Source: JARLFX01 sp036404255
GTDB taxonomy: Bacteria; Acidobacteriota; Terriglobia; Terriglobales; Acidobacteriaceae
NCBI GenBank assembly: GCA_036404255.1
Contig: DASWOP010000250.1
Coordinates: 76,410 to 140,409, forward strand
Length of the DNA: 64,000 nt
Direction of reading: 5' to 3'
The first letter of the stretch is position 1. Each line of letters begins with the position of its first letter. Made by a program: the position numbers and the translations under genes. The notes beneath the pieces are model-generated. The model was not told the DNA's origin, did not search any database, and worked only from the letters and a program-made list of their open reading frames with translations. Below, piece by piece: positions 53,667 through 60,509 of the stretch.

Positions 53667-54527
53667 ATGAATAAGGACAGAACGTTCGATAGAATTGAAT
53701 CGTTGTTCGATGTACGGCTGTTCTCTGACGTGAGGGTATTCATTGCTGGATGCGGCTCTGGCGGTGCCAGTGTAGCGTTACAGCTCGTCATGTCGGGCAT
53801 TCGTAATTTCACGCTGCTGGATCGGGACATTCTGGAACCCGAGAATGTCATCCGTCACGTTTGTGGCAGGCGATACCTCGGCTGGAAAAAGACGGAGGCC
53901 GTCGCAGATGTGCTACGTGATCGCAACCCCAATATCGACATCAACACGATCGATGACGATCTGATGAGTTACCCGGACCTCGTTTCGGAAATGCTCAAGT
54001 GCGATGTTGTGGTTCTGGCAACGGACAACGAACCATCCCGATACAAGCTCAACGAAATCTGCGTGCAGAACGAAATACCGTTCGTAGTTGGCAAAGTCTT
54101 TACGCGCGGCATCGGCGGCGAGGTCTTCGCCTACAGGCCGGAGGACGGGGGATGCCTTGCGTGTCTCGAGTCCTTCCTTCAGCGAACAACCTTCCGCGAG
54201 GGCATCAAGGAGATCGACCTCGTGTCCGAAGAGGAGCGCGAGAAAGTCTATGGGATGGAGATCGAAGAGATTAAGGACTCGCCAGGTCTTGCTGTGGACA
54301 TCTCCTTCATCACGTCTTTTCACGCCCGCTTTGTTCTGGACGCCATTGCCCGACAACTCGCGGAGCGGCCCAAGTTCCTCACTTTGCTCAAAGAAAACTA
54401 CATCATTTGGGGAAATCGCCCTGTCCACCCATTCAACAAGGATTTCCAGCTCCAGCGGATAGAACTACCGCAGCAAGAGTCGTGCGCCGTCTGCGCAGGG
54501 AGGATCGTCAACCATGTCCATTTTTAG
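53667..54527 (+). CDS. E1/ThiF-family adenylating enzyme
   Basis: The protein has 286 residues from the ATG at 53667 (GGAGG 5 nt upstream; an in-frame ATG at 53652 overlaps the previous stop). The adenylation domain shows the ATP loop G28-C-G-S-G-G33, LLDRDILEPENVIRH with Asp52/Asp54, Asn60 and Arg63, then GRRYLGWKKTEA with the Lys, and VLATDNEPSR with Asp120. Two CxxC pairs, C163/C166 and C273/C276, probably bind zinc as in ThiF/MoeB. It would activate the C-terminus of the modifier. The catalytic Cys for thioester transfer is not obvious outside the zinc pairs (C66, C112 and C132 are candidates), so oxyester or direct transfer is possible. It overlaps the JAMM gene by 14 nt. Confidence 0.88.
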   Translation: MNKDRTFDRIESLFDVRLFSDVRVFIAGCGSGGASVALQLVMSGIRNFTLLDRDILEPENVIRHVCGRRYLGWKKTEAVADVLRDRNPNIDINTIDDDLMSYPDLVSEMLKCDVVVLATDNEPSRYKLNEICVQNEIPFVVGKVFTRGIGGEVFAYRPEDGGCLACLESFLQRTTFREGIKEIDLVSEEEREKVYGMEIEEIKDSPGLAVDISFITSFHARFVLDAIARQLAERPKFLTLLKENYIIWGNRPVHPFNKDFQLQRIELPQQESCAVCAGRIVNHVHF

Positions 54528-55437
54528 CAGATCGAAAGACACACCCATCTCGATCACAATCGCCAGAGGCGTGCTCGACTCGATCTTCGACGAGTGTGAC
54601 CTCTATGATTCCCACGAAACCGGTGGTCGCCTGATCGGTACCTACTCGAAGAAGGGCTCCCACTACGACATACAATTACAGGGTGTCATCGCGCCTGGTC
54701 CCGCCGCCCAGCGTTCGGCAACAAGTTTTTTTCAGGACGGCGAGTACCAGGAGGCGCTCTTCCGCAAGATCGAAGAAGAGCATCCGAACATTGAGCATTT
54801 AGGAAATTGGCATACCCACCATTGCAACGGTCTGGCCACGCTAAGTAGCGGCGACCATGCTACCTATGGTCGGATCGTCAACCACGAGAAGCACAATACC
54901 GATTTCTTTTATGCGCTTCTGGTCGTAAGGAAGACGCCCGATAGTGACACCCGCTACTCGATCAAGCACTTCATCTTTCACCGCAACAGCAACAGGGTCG
55001 ATGAAGTTCCCCCATCGCATGTGCGTATCGTCGACATGGCTCCCCTTCTTCCTACAGGCGACAAGCACCGGAAAACTGCTTCAACTTCGGCCCTAACGCC
55101 GGAAACGCCGGCGTCGCTGAATGTCGAACGGGTCAGGGACCAGGAATTCTTTTCTGACTTTTTCCCCGGCCTTAAGGCGCTGTTTTCAAAGAGCGCGAAC
55201 GCGCTCTATTGGAAAGGCAGCCTCGAACTCGTGGATGGCTCCCATGCCCAGGTCGTCGCCATTGAAAACTTCGACACCGGCACGCCGGCCTACTCGATCA
55301 CAACGGACTTTCAACAGCGCAAATTGACAGAACTGATCGAGAAGTACAAGAGCCTCCCTTTCAAGTCCGCGCGCCATGCCGTCCTGGCATTTCAAGCGGA
55401 TCTGAATCGGGTTCTTTATCAAAATCAGAAAGGATAG
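54514..55437 (+). CDS. JAMM/JAB-family metalloprotease (deubiquitinase-like)
   Basis: The protein has 307 residues from the ATG at 54514, overlapping the E1 gene by 14 nt. The JAMM zinc site is complete: Glu35 in HETGG, H100 and H102 in NWHTHH, and S111-x-x-D114 in LSSGD. These residues bind zinc in peptidases that cut ubiquitin-like tails or isopeptide bonds. The protease part ends near residue 180. A Thr/Ala/Pro-rich linker follows, and the last 110 residues (FFSDFFPGLKALFSKSANAL, then YSITTDFQQRKLTELIEKY) form a separate domain I do not recognise. It may mature the modifier by removing its last residues and reverse conjugation. Confidence 0.88.
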   Translation: MSIFSRSKDTPISITIARGVLDSIFDECDLYDSHETGGRLIGTYSKKGSHYDIQLQGVIAPGPAAQRSATSFFQDGEYQEALFRKIEEEHPNIEHLGNWHTHHCNGLATLSSGDHATYGRIVNHEKHNTDFFYALLVVRKTPDSDTRYSIKHFIFHRNSNRVDEVPPSHVRIVDMAPLLPTGDKHRKTASTSALTPETPASLNVERVRDQEFFSDFFPGLKALFSKSANALYWKGSLELVDGSHAQVVAIENFDTGTPAYSITTDFQQRKLTELIEKYKSLPFKSARHAVLAFQADLNRVLYQNQKG

Positions 55438-55441
55438 TTCG

Positions 55442-56170
55442 ATGAACATCATCACGGCAGGAGTAGGTCAAGGCGCACTCACAATCGTTCGGCATGGTGG
55501 CGAAGCCATCATTGTTGATTCACGCATTCCACCCGCCGACGATGATACCGTCGCATTCGTCAAAGAGTTGCTGGCTGTGTCGCTTAAGGGCCACTACGTG
55601 AAGGGATTCATCCTCACAGGGTTCGATGATGACCATTGCGACACGGTCGGCACATCGATCATCATGCGGAAATACCGGCCCGATTGGGTGATGTATCCGA
55701 AGTACTATAAGGACACGAGCGAGGCCAAGTCGGTCTTCGCCATCATCGACGAAGAGGAGCGTACGCGTCGCACCTCGGCCAAACCACTCAAGCGCGTTTC
55801 AGTTCGCCTCGACCGACTGGCCGACCGTAAGCTCTACGGACTGTCAGACCAATTTGACTTTGAAGTGTTCTCTCCCCACATCGAGGATATGGATTGCTCG
55901 AACAACTGCAGCATCGTCCTGAAGCTGACGGGCCGTGGCCCGCGCGGATTCTCGTACCTGATTACTGGCGATACCGAAAACGCGCGGTGGGATACCATCA
56001 CACGTTTGTTCGGAGATGCGCTCAAATCTCATGTCATGGCGGCTACGCATCATGGCTCGAAAAACGGTACTCACCCGGCGTCCTTGCTTCAGATCGCCCC
56101 ACACACTATTTTGATCAGCGCCGGAGTAGAGAGCCGCGTTCTCCCAAGAGGACGTCAATCGACCAGCTAA
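55442..56170 (+). CDS. Metallo-beta-lactamase-fold protein, C-terminus altered
   Basis: The protein has 242 residues from the ATG at 55442, with AAAGGA 7 nt upstream. The MBL fold resembles the ComEC-type hydrolase: IIVDSRIP, TGFDDDHCD in place of HxHxDH (D62-D64 and H65 kept, the first two His missing), LITGDTENARW, and MAATHHGSKNGTHP with H203/H204. The expected ending after LISAGVES is a short HP-containing strand and a helix. Here the frame reads RVLPRGRQSTS and stops, while the neighbouring frame carries a plausible continuation (FSQEDVNRPANVLWD) that runs into the next ORF. A one-base frameshift or a recombination junction near 56130-56140 is likely. MBL proteins accompany some E1/E2/JAB operons. 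Confidence 0.72.
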   Translation: MNIITAGVGQGALTIVRHGGEAIIVDSRIPPADDDTVAFVKELLAVSLKGHYVKGFILTGFDDDHCDTVGTSIIMRKYRPDWVMYPKYYKDTSEAKSVFAIIDEEERTRRTSAKPLKRVSVRLDRLADRKLYGLSDQFDFEVFSPHIEDMDCSNNCSIVLKLTGRGPRGFSYLITGDTENARWDTITRLFGDALKSHVMAATHHGSKNGTHPASLLQIAPHTILISAGVESRVLPRGRQSTS

Positions 56171-56171
56171 T

Positions 56172-56540
56172 GTGCTTTGGGATGTAAGTCAATATCGCCT
56201 CGCTCTGGCAATGTTGCACGAACCGAATTTGGAACGCCATCAAGGCTCGGAGTGGCAGCTTTTGTTGATGCTAGGTCTCGCATCGCGCTCCGGCTGGGAC
56301 GATGTGAAAATTGCTAGCGTGCTCGGAATCCCGGTTACGGAGGCGACAGCGAAGCGACTGGATGCGTATCGCCTTTGTGTACTAGATACTCAGACGCATC
56401 TTCTAACCGCGTTTGGCAGGGGGCTGGTCGACAGAATCCGGGCAGCAGCCCGCAAAAAACGAAGCCTGGGTAGCCGGACGCAACGTCCATTGGACGAGAC
56501 GTATTATCCTTTATCATGTGATGGGTTGGTCCGGCATTAG
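56172..56540 (+). CDS. Small winged-helix-like protein, probable retron accessory gene
   Basis: The GTG at 56172 gives 122 residues; the frame is open upstream to 56130 with no better start and no clear Shine-Dalgarno. The central part, LGLASRSGWDDVKIASVLGI, then TEATAKRLDAYRLCVLDTQT and HLLTAFGRGLVDRIRAAARKK, has the helix-turn-helix and wing pattern (LT.fGr..v.R.R) of winged-helix DNA-binding proteins. The tail ends with DETYYPLSCDGLVRH. It lies just before the structured non-coding interval and the retron-type reverse transcriptase, the usual place for a retron partner gene. I cannot assign a retron type. It could instead be the tail of a fused MBL protein separated by a frameshift. Confidence 0.55.
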   Translation: MLWDVSQYRLALAMLHEPNLERHQGSEWQLLLMLGLASRSGWDDVKIASVLGIPVTEATAKRLDAYRLCVLDTQTHLLTAFGRGLVDRIRAAARKKRSLGSRTQRPLDETYYPLSCDGLVRH

Positions 56541-56712
56541 GTAAGCAACAAGGGTTGCACTCTCTTTCGGGAGCAGTGGCACAAAGAGTTCTTTGTGCCG
56601 AGATTCTATTGTCTTTTCATCGCAGTTTGTCTATCGCTTACAGCTTCGATACCACGCCTTTACCTGTAAGCGACAGACATACCGCGCTACGCGCGGTGGC
56701 GGAATCAAAGTA
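56541..56712 (+). ncRNA. Candidate retron msr-msd non-coding RNA
   Basis: This non-coding stretch lies immediately upstream of the RT ATG, the standard msr-msd position. It is rich in stem-loops: 56558-56578 (CACT-CTC loop TTTCGG GAG-C-AGTG), 56578-56599 (GGCACAAAG, loop AGTT, CTTTGTGCC, perfect), 56628-56679 (16-nt arms, 15 of 16 paired, 20-nt loop) and 56681-56697 (ACCGCGC, loop TAC, GCGCGGT, perfect). Short loops first and one long stem last is the layout of msr followed by msd. I could not identify the a1/a2 closing helix or the branching guanosine with confidence, so the exact ends are open. Confidence 0.65.
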
Positions 56713-57942
56713 ATGCTGGGACCAACTCGTCACCAATTCGAACGCGGATTGACTACCCTCCCTGCGGACCAGGGATATAAGGAAGCTCTTAATCAACGTT
56801 TCAAGGAGATGCAATCCCGAAAAGTCCCTGTGATCTTTTCGCTAATGCATCTCTCTGTTTTGTCGGGTGTGAGTTGGTCGCGACTTCGGGCGATTGTGGA
56901 ACGCGCTCATCTAAAAACGGACTATCAGGTCTATCCGAAGCAGAAGTCATCTGGGGGGCAACGCTGGATTTGCGTCCCCGCCGTTGAATTGCGTGCTGTG
57001 CAGACCTGGATCGCGGCTCACATCTTGAATTCCGAAGGAGCTCTAGCTCGCCTAAATGAGGCAAGCCGAGCCTATGCAAAGGGCTGTTCCATCTTGCATA
57101 ACGCCGAGCAACATGCGGGAGCGCCTTGGATGGTCAAGGTAGATATTCATAGTTTCTTCGAATCGGTGTCGGAGAGGCAGGTATATTGGGTCTTTCGCAG
57201 ACTTGGCTACCCGGCACTTCTATCGTTCGAGATGGCGCGGATTTGCACGCGCGTCGCTCCGCCATCTGTCGATCGCTTCCGCGAGCGCGATCTTAAATGG
57301 AGGTGGAATGAACGGAATCGTGGGCATCGCCCTTTGGCCCCCTATGACGCATCCCAGAGCGGACATCTTCCACAGGGCGCTCCCACCAGCCCCATGCTAT
57401 CGAATCTCATCGCGGTGAATCTCGGCGAGCGGATCAGTAGGATTGCCTCGGAATCTGGAGGAGTCTATACGCGGTATGCGGATGATTTGATCGTGTCGTT
57501 TTCTCAAAGTTCGAAAGCTGACTGCCAAGTCGTCCTGCGCAATGTGCGTCGGGTGTTGGGCGCGCACGGCTTCATCATCAATCGGAAGAAGACACATATC
57601 CTCGGGCCGGGGGCGCGGAAGACGGTGACGGGCTTGGTGGTTAACGATGTTAAGCCGAGATTGAAGCGCCAGACGAAGAGCCACATCGAAGTTGCGCTTC
57701 ACTATATCGAAACGAAGGGGCTGCTTGAGCATGCTCAATTCGTACGCTCCAAACACCCGATTGCTTATCTTAATCACCTAAGCGGCCTGATCGAATTCGC
57801 GCGTTCGATCGAACCCGTCTATGGAGGGAAGGCCCTACTCCGACTTCAGGCTATCTACACGAGAAACTCGGAACTGTTGGGAGCGCTGGCTGAATTCTCG
57901 ACAGGCAAAGACTTCGCAGTTTCGCATCGCAAACATTCTTAG
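56713..57942 (+). CDS. Retron-type reverse transcriptase
   Basis: The protein has 409 residues from the ATG at 56713. A longer TTG frame from 56593 would run through the hairpins and is unlikely. It is a group of RT motifs in order: NAEQH at residues 130-134 (retron region X, NAxxH), VDIHSFF with catalytic D144, LPQGAPTSPMLSN at 219-231, YADD at 255-258 with D257 and D258, and VTGLVVN from V305 (retron region Y, VTG). Size and motif set fit a retron RT rather than a group II intron RT, and there is no maturase or HNH part. It should copy its adjacent RNA into multicopy single-stranded DNA. Retrons act as phage-defence toxin-antitoxin systems. Confidence 0.88.
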   Translation: MLGPTRHQFERGLTTLPADQGYKEALNQRFKEMQSRKVPVIFSLMHLSVLSGVSWSRLRAIVERAHLKTDYQVYPKQKSSGGQRWICVPAVELRAVQTWIAAHILNSEGALARLNEASRAYAKGCSILHNAEQHAGAPWMVKVDIHSFFESVSERQVYWVFRRLGYPALLSFEMARICTRVAPPSVDRFRERDLKWRWNERNRGHRPLAPYDASQSGHLPQGAPTSPMLSNLIAVNLGERISRIASESGGVYTRYADDLIVSFSQSSKADCQVVLRNVRRVLGAHGFIINRKKTHILGPGARKTVTGLVVNDVKPRLKRQTKSHIEVALHYIETKGLLEHAQFVRSKHPIAYLNHLSGLIEFARSIEPVYGGKALLRLQAIYTRNSELLGALAEFSTGKDFAVSHRKHS

Positions 57943-58138
57943 CTTGAACACAACCGGCGCAACTCGTCAGGCAACCGGTCACCGAACTGGTTATTCAGAA
58001 GGGTTCCGGGCATATGAACGTGAGGCTCCCAGCGCCGCCACTTCGACCCTCAATTGATTATGGTTCCCCTTCTTGCTCAGCGCGGGTACCGATTGTTCCA
58101 CTGGGCGCGCGCGAAGGCTGCGACCCTAGTCTGTGACT

Positions 58139-58822
58139 TTATCCTGCTTGTGCAATGTCAGCGAGCCGTTCTTGTATAAGTGGAACTCGTTCGTTATCTA
58201 AGACGAATCCAGGAAGCACATCGAGGAATCGCGGTTCAGCGAGTAGGGTTCTTGCTGCTTCGGCAAGATAGCGACGGAGGTCTTGAGAAGACTCTGCAAT
58301 TTCCCGGAGCAGGGTATCTCGTCCCTCGATCACAGCAACAAAATCTTCGAGATCGTGGCTGGCCTGAAAATCCATCCTGCCGCGTCCGCGAAATGCTTCC
58401 ATCTTCGTTCCCAGAAAAAACGGCGCGGTAATGACTCGGATTGATTGGCCTGCTGGCAGGATGACTGTGGACGCATGATGAATCGCCGATTCATACCAAA
58501 TATTGCTGAATCCAAGCACCTCTTCATTGAGCGCCAGCACATCCAAAATCAGGGCACCATTGTGCCAACGACAAGTGAGGGGCTTTTCTCCTTCATCTTC
58601 TTCGAAGTTTGCCGCACGGAGACGTTCTGAGAATGCGATGTAGTCCGCATACGTGACAATTTCAGCGATCACATCAACATCCTTCGTACCGCGAATGGGA
58701 GCGGAGGCCTTGTCTGTAATCAACAGCCCGAGGGTGATGCCGCCAACAAAAACAATCTCGTCCAGAAAGGGAACAAGCTTACGGACTGCATCTTCCAACA
58801 GCGGTAGATTGGGATCAGCCAT
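58139..58822 (-). CDS. AbiEii-like nucleotidyltransferase toxin
   Basis: The protein has 227 residues from the ATG at 58822, which overlaps the end of the upstream gene by 8 nt. The motif GGITLGLLITD...GTKDVDVI is the GG(x)LTxLL...R.T.DxD nucleotidyltransferase signature of AbiEii/MenA-type proteins; D-V-D is the metal site. PFFLGTKMEAFRGRGRMD and SHDLEDFVAVIEG follow in the typical order for AbiEii. Such toxins block translation by modifying tRNA or related targets. The partner upstream is a winged-helix protein. The overlap and order (antitoxin-like first) match AbiEi-AbiEii pairs. A longer frame from 59029 is not supported. Confidence 0.8.
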   Translation of the reverse strand: MADPNLPLLEDAVRKLVPFLDEIVFVGGITLGLLITDKASAPIRGTKDVDVIAEIVTYADYIAFSERLRAANFEEDEGEKPLTCRWHNGALILDVLALNEEVLGFSNIWYESAIHHASTVILPAGQSIRVITAPFFLGTKMEAFRGRGRMDFQASHDLEDFVAVIEGRDTLLREIAESSQDLRRYLAEAARTLLAEPRFLDVLPGFVLDNERVPLIQERLADIAQAG

Positions 58823-59324
58823 GGATCTCCTTGCCGAGCAGTTCGATCGCAAGATTTCGCTCTCGCGTTCTCCCGCCGCGAATTGCGTCACACAGTGCAA
58901 GCATGGCGTAGATCTTTGGATCTCGCAACGCAGCTCTGGGCGCTCCTTTGTAGAGAGGCGCAAACGCAATGCCCCGGACTTTCCCTTCGACATAGGGCCA
59001 GACCTCAGGAGGCTCGCTATCGTCCACAAAACGTGACTTCAAAGGCTCTGCGGACGCACTCGTAGGGACACCTCGGACCAGAGAGCCCTTTGCTGGGGGA
59101 AAGACATATTTGAATCCATGAGACAGAAACTCGACCAACGCGGACCGATTGACTCTTTTTTCGCCGTTGGCGATGTGAATCATGCCCGACTCTGCACTGC
59201 GCTTCAGAGACTTCGTTACTTCGGACGGAGAGATGAAGAGGCTTTCCGCCAAGTTCTTGGACGGAACCTGCGGGTCATTCTGAGTAGCGAGTTTTAGGAG
59301 AAGCGCAATGTCCTGCCCTTGCAT
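58815..59324 (-). CDS. Winged-helix antitoxin-like partner of the AbiEii-type gene
   Basis: The protein has 169 residues from the ATG at 59324. Residues 5-60 form a wHTH (ALLLKLATQNDPQVPSKNLA, SPSEVTKSLKRSAESGMI). The rest, with FLSHGFKYVFPP, VWPYVEGKVRGIAFAPL and AALRDPKIYAMLALCDAIRG, is a conserved-looking C-terminal domain I cannot name. It precedes and overlaps the AbiEii-like gene. A set of palindromes lies just upstream of its start (59345-59371), so it probably represses its own promoter. No strong Shine-Dalgarno is seen. Confidence 0.7.
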   Translation of the reverse strand: MQGQDIALLLKLATQNDPQVPSKNLAESLFISPSEVTKSLKRSAESGMIHIANGEKRVNRSALVEFLSHGFKYVFPPAKGSLVRGVPTSASAEPLKSRFVDDSEPPEVWPYVEGKVRGIAFAPLYKGAPRAALRDPKIYAMLALCDAIRGGRTRERNLAIELLGKEIHG

Positions 59325-59344
59325 AGATTCAATTGTAGGCTTCG

Positions 59345-59371
59345 ATTTCCAATTTGGAAATTGGAAATTCC
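59345..59371. promoter_or_regulatory. Overlapping palindromes upstream of the toxin-antitoxin pair
   Basis: ATTTCCAA-T-TTGGAAAT (59345-59361) is a perfect 17-nt palindrome, and GGAAATTCC (59363-59371) is a second one. They end 21 nt before the ATG at 59324. This is a likely operator for the wHTH protein. Confidence 0.55.
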
Positions 59372-59441
59372 ACCAAATTACATCCCTTAACGAACACCAA
59401 GTATTATGATTGCTTCCTGTTGATTCTAAAGGATTAACTAC

Positions 59442-59927
59442 CTATATCTCATGCTCAAGGGTGGCTTCCATCGTCAGCGCTGAGGTCTTCTCGACGGTGT
59501 GAGCAAGATTCGTTGCGAGTGAGGCTGCGGCATTGGTGAAGATTTGGGCACCTTTGGGGAAGAGTTCTCGATACGCTTGCGACACGGTTTGCAGCACTGC
59601 ATGTTCCACAAATTGAGTAAACCCCAGGCGGAACGGTTGGGATGTCGTCTGCTGCACCGCTTGCATGGAGTCGATGACCTCTTCTCGCAGCTCAAGGAGT
59701 TGCTTCCCAAATCCATAAAACACCTCGCCTGCGCGAGTGAGGACCACTCCGCCTCTGACTCGATCAAAGAGTTGGGTGTTGAACAGTTCCTCCAAACTGA
59801 TGATCTGTGTACTCAGAGCGGATTGCGCAACGTTGAGGCTGTTGGCGGCGCGGGTAAAATTGCCCTCGTCGGCGGCAGCGATGAAATACCTTATGTGCCG
59901 GAATTCAACATAGTCATAAATACTCAT
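59442..59927 (-). pseudogene. Truncated LysR-family regulator
   Basis: The frame begins at the ATG at 59927 (GGAGGTG 5 nt upstream) and gives 161 residues. The N-terminal LysR wHTH is complete: FRHIRYFIAAADEGNFTRAA, LNVAQSALSTQI, LFNTQLFDR, LTRAGEVFY. The effector domain starts at FRLGFTQFVEHAVLQTV but ends at residue 161, about half the usual 300. The last residues (TMEATLEHEI) no longer look like the family. The gene probably lost its 3' half when the toxin-antitoxin genes were inserted. It may still bind DNA as a dominant-negative or short form. Confidence 0.7.
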
Positions 59928-60076
59928 TGTCCACCTCCGGGTTCTGCGAAGGGGAAGGGTTCAACGAGTACTGGCGTCAAATCTGGCAGACCCGCTATAA
60001 GAGAGTCAGAAAAAGCAACTTAGGCTGGGTAAGAGACTCAAGAGAGATAACATTTTCCCATTATGGGCACGTTGGT

Positions 60077-60106
60077 CATCTCTTTAAGAGATGGCTCAGC
60101 CATCTC
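60077..60106. promoter_or_regulatory. Two overlapping stem-loops in the AlpA leader
   Basis: CATCTCTT-T-AAGAGATG (60077-60093) and GAGATGGC-TCA-GCCATCTC (60088-60106) share GAGATG (60088-60093), so only one can form at a time. They sit about 70 nt before the AlpA-like start. A direct repeat GAGCACCCT at about 60130 and 60149 follows. The layout suggests an attenuator or operator controlling the excision regulator. Confidence 0.45.
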
Positions 60107-60174
60107 TACAAACTATTGGACAAAAAAGTTGAGCACCCTCATTCTGTGAGCACCCTTTAAGTCCAGGAGGAATA

Positions 60175-60474
60175 ATGGCCACCGAATACAACCTCAAACG
60201 AAAGAAGTCTGTGCGTTCTGTTCCTTCTTTAGAAGAACCAATTGTCCATTTGCTGAATCAAACCGCTACGGACACCTTACAGAACATCAGTTTCCTGCGT
60301 CTGCCAGATGTGAAATCGGTGACCGGTCTTTCAAAAACGAGTCTATATACTTTAATCCGTGAGAAAAGATTTCCGGCTCCCGTGCGTCTTGGGCCACGTT
60401 CCGTTGCATGGATAAGGTCCGAGATCGAGAAATGGGCGGTAGACCGCGTTCTTGCGTCGCGCTCCGCGGCTTGA
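60175..60474 (+). CDS. AlpA-family phage/island regulator (excisionase-like)
   Basis: The protein has 99 residues from the ATG at 60175, with CCAGGAGGAATA, a strong Shine-Dalgarno. Residues 38-92 are an AlpA/MerR-type HTH: FLRLPDVKSVTGLSKTSLYT, then LIREKRFPAPVRLGPRSVAW and RSEIEKWAVDR. AlpA proteins activate or help excision of P4-type integrative elements. It is convergent with the integrase gene, 35 nt apart, which is the usual pairing. The N-terminal 37 residues are basic and look flexible. Confidence 0.85.
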   Translation: MATEYNLKRKKSVRSVPSLEEPIVHLLNQTATDTLQNISFLRLPDVKSVTGLSKTSLYTLIREKRFPAPVRLGPRSVAWIRSEIEKWAVDRVLASRSAA

Positions 60475-60509
60475 TGAGGTGCCTGCTCGCTGTCTGTTAG
60501 CAGGTCAGC

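Noticed and set aside
56593..56712. N-terminal extension of the reverse transcriptase from a TTG
   Set aside because: The extension would translate through the long perfect hairpins and has no RT similarity. The ATG at 56713 fits retron RTs.
58823..59029. Longer start for the AbiEii-like protein
   Set aside because: The added 69 residues are an antisense-like frame inside the overlapping wHTH gene with no AbiEii similarity.
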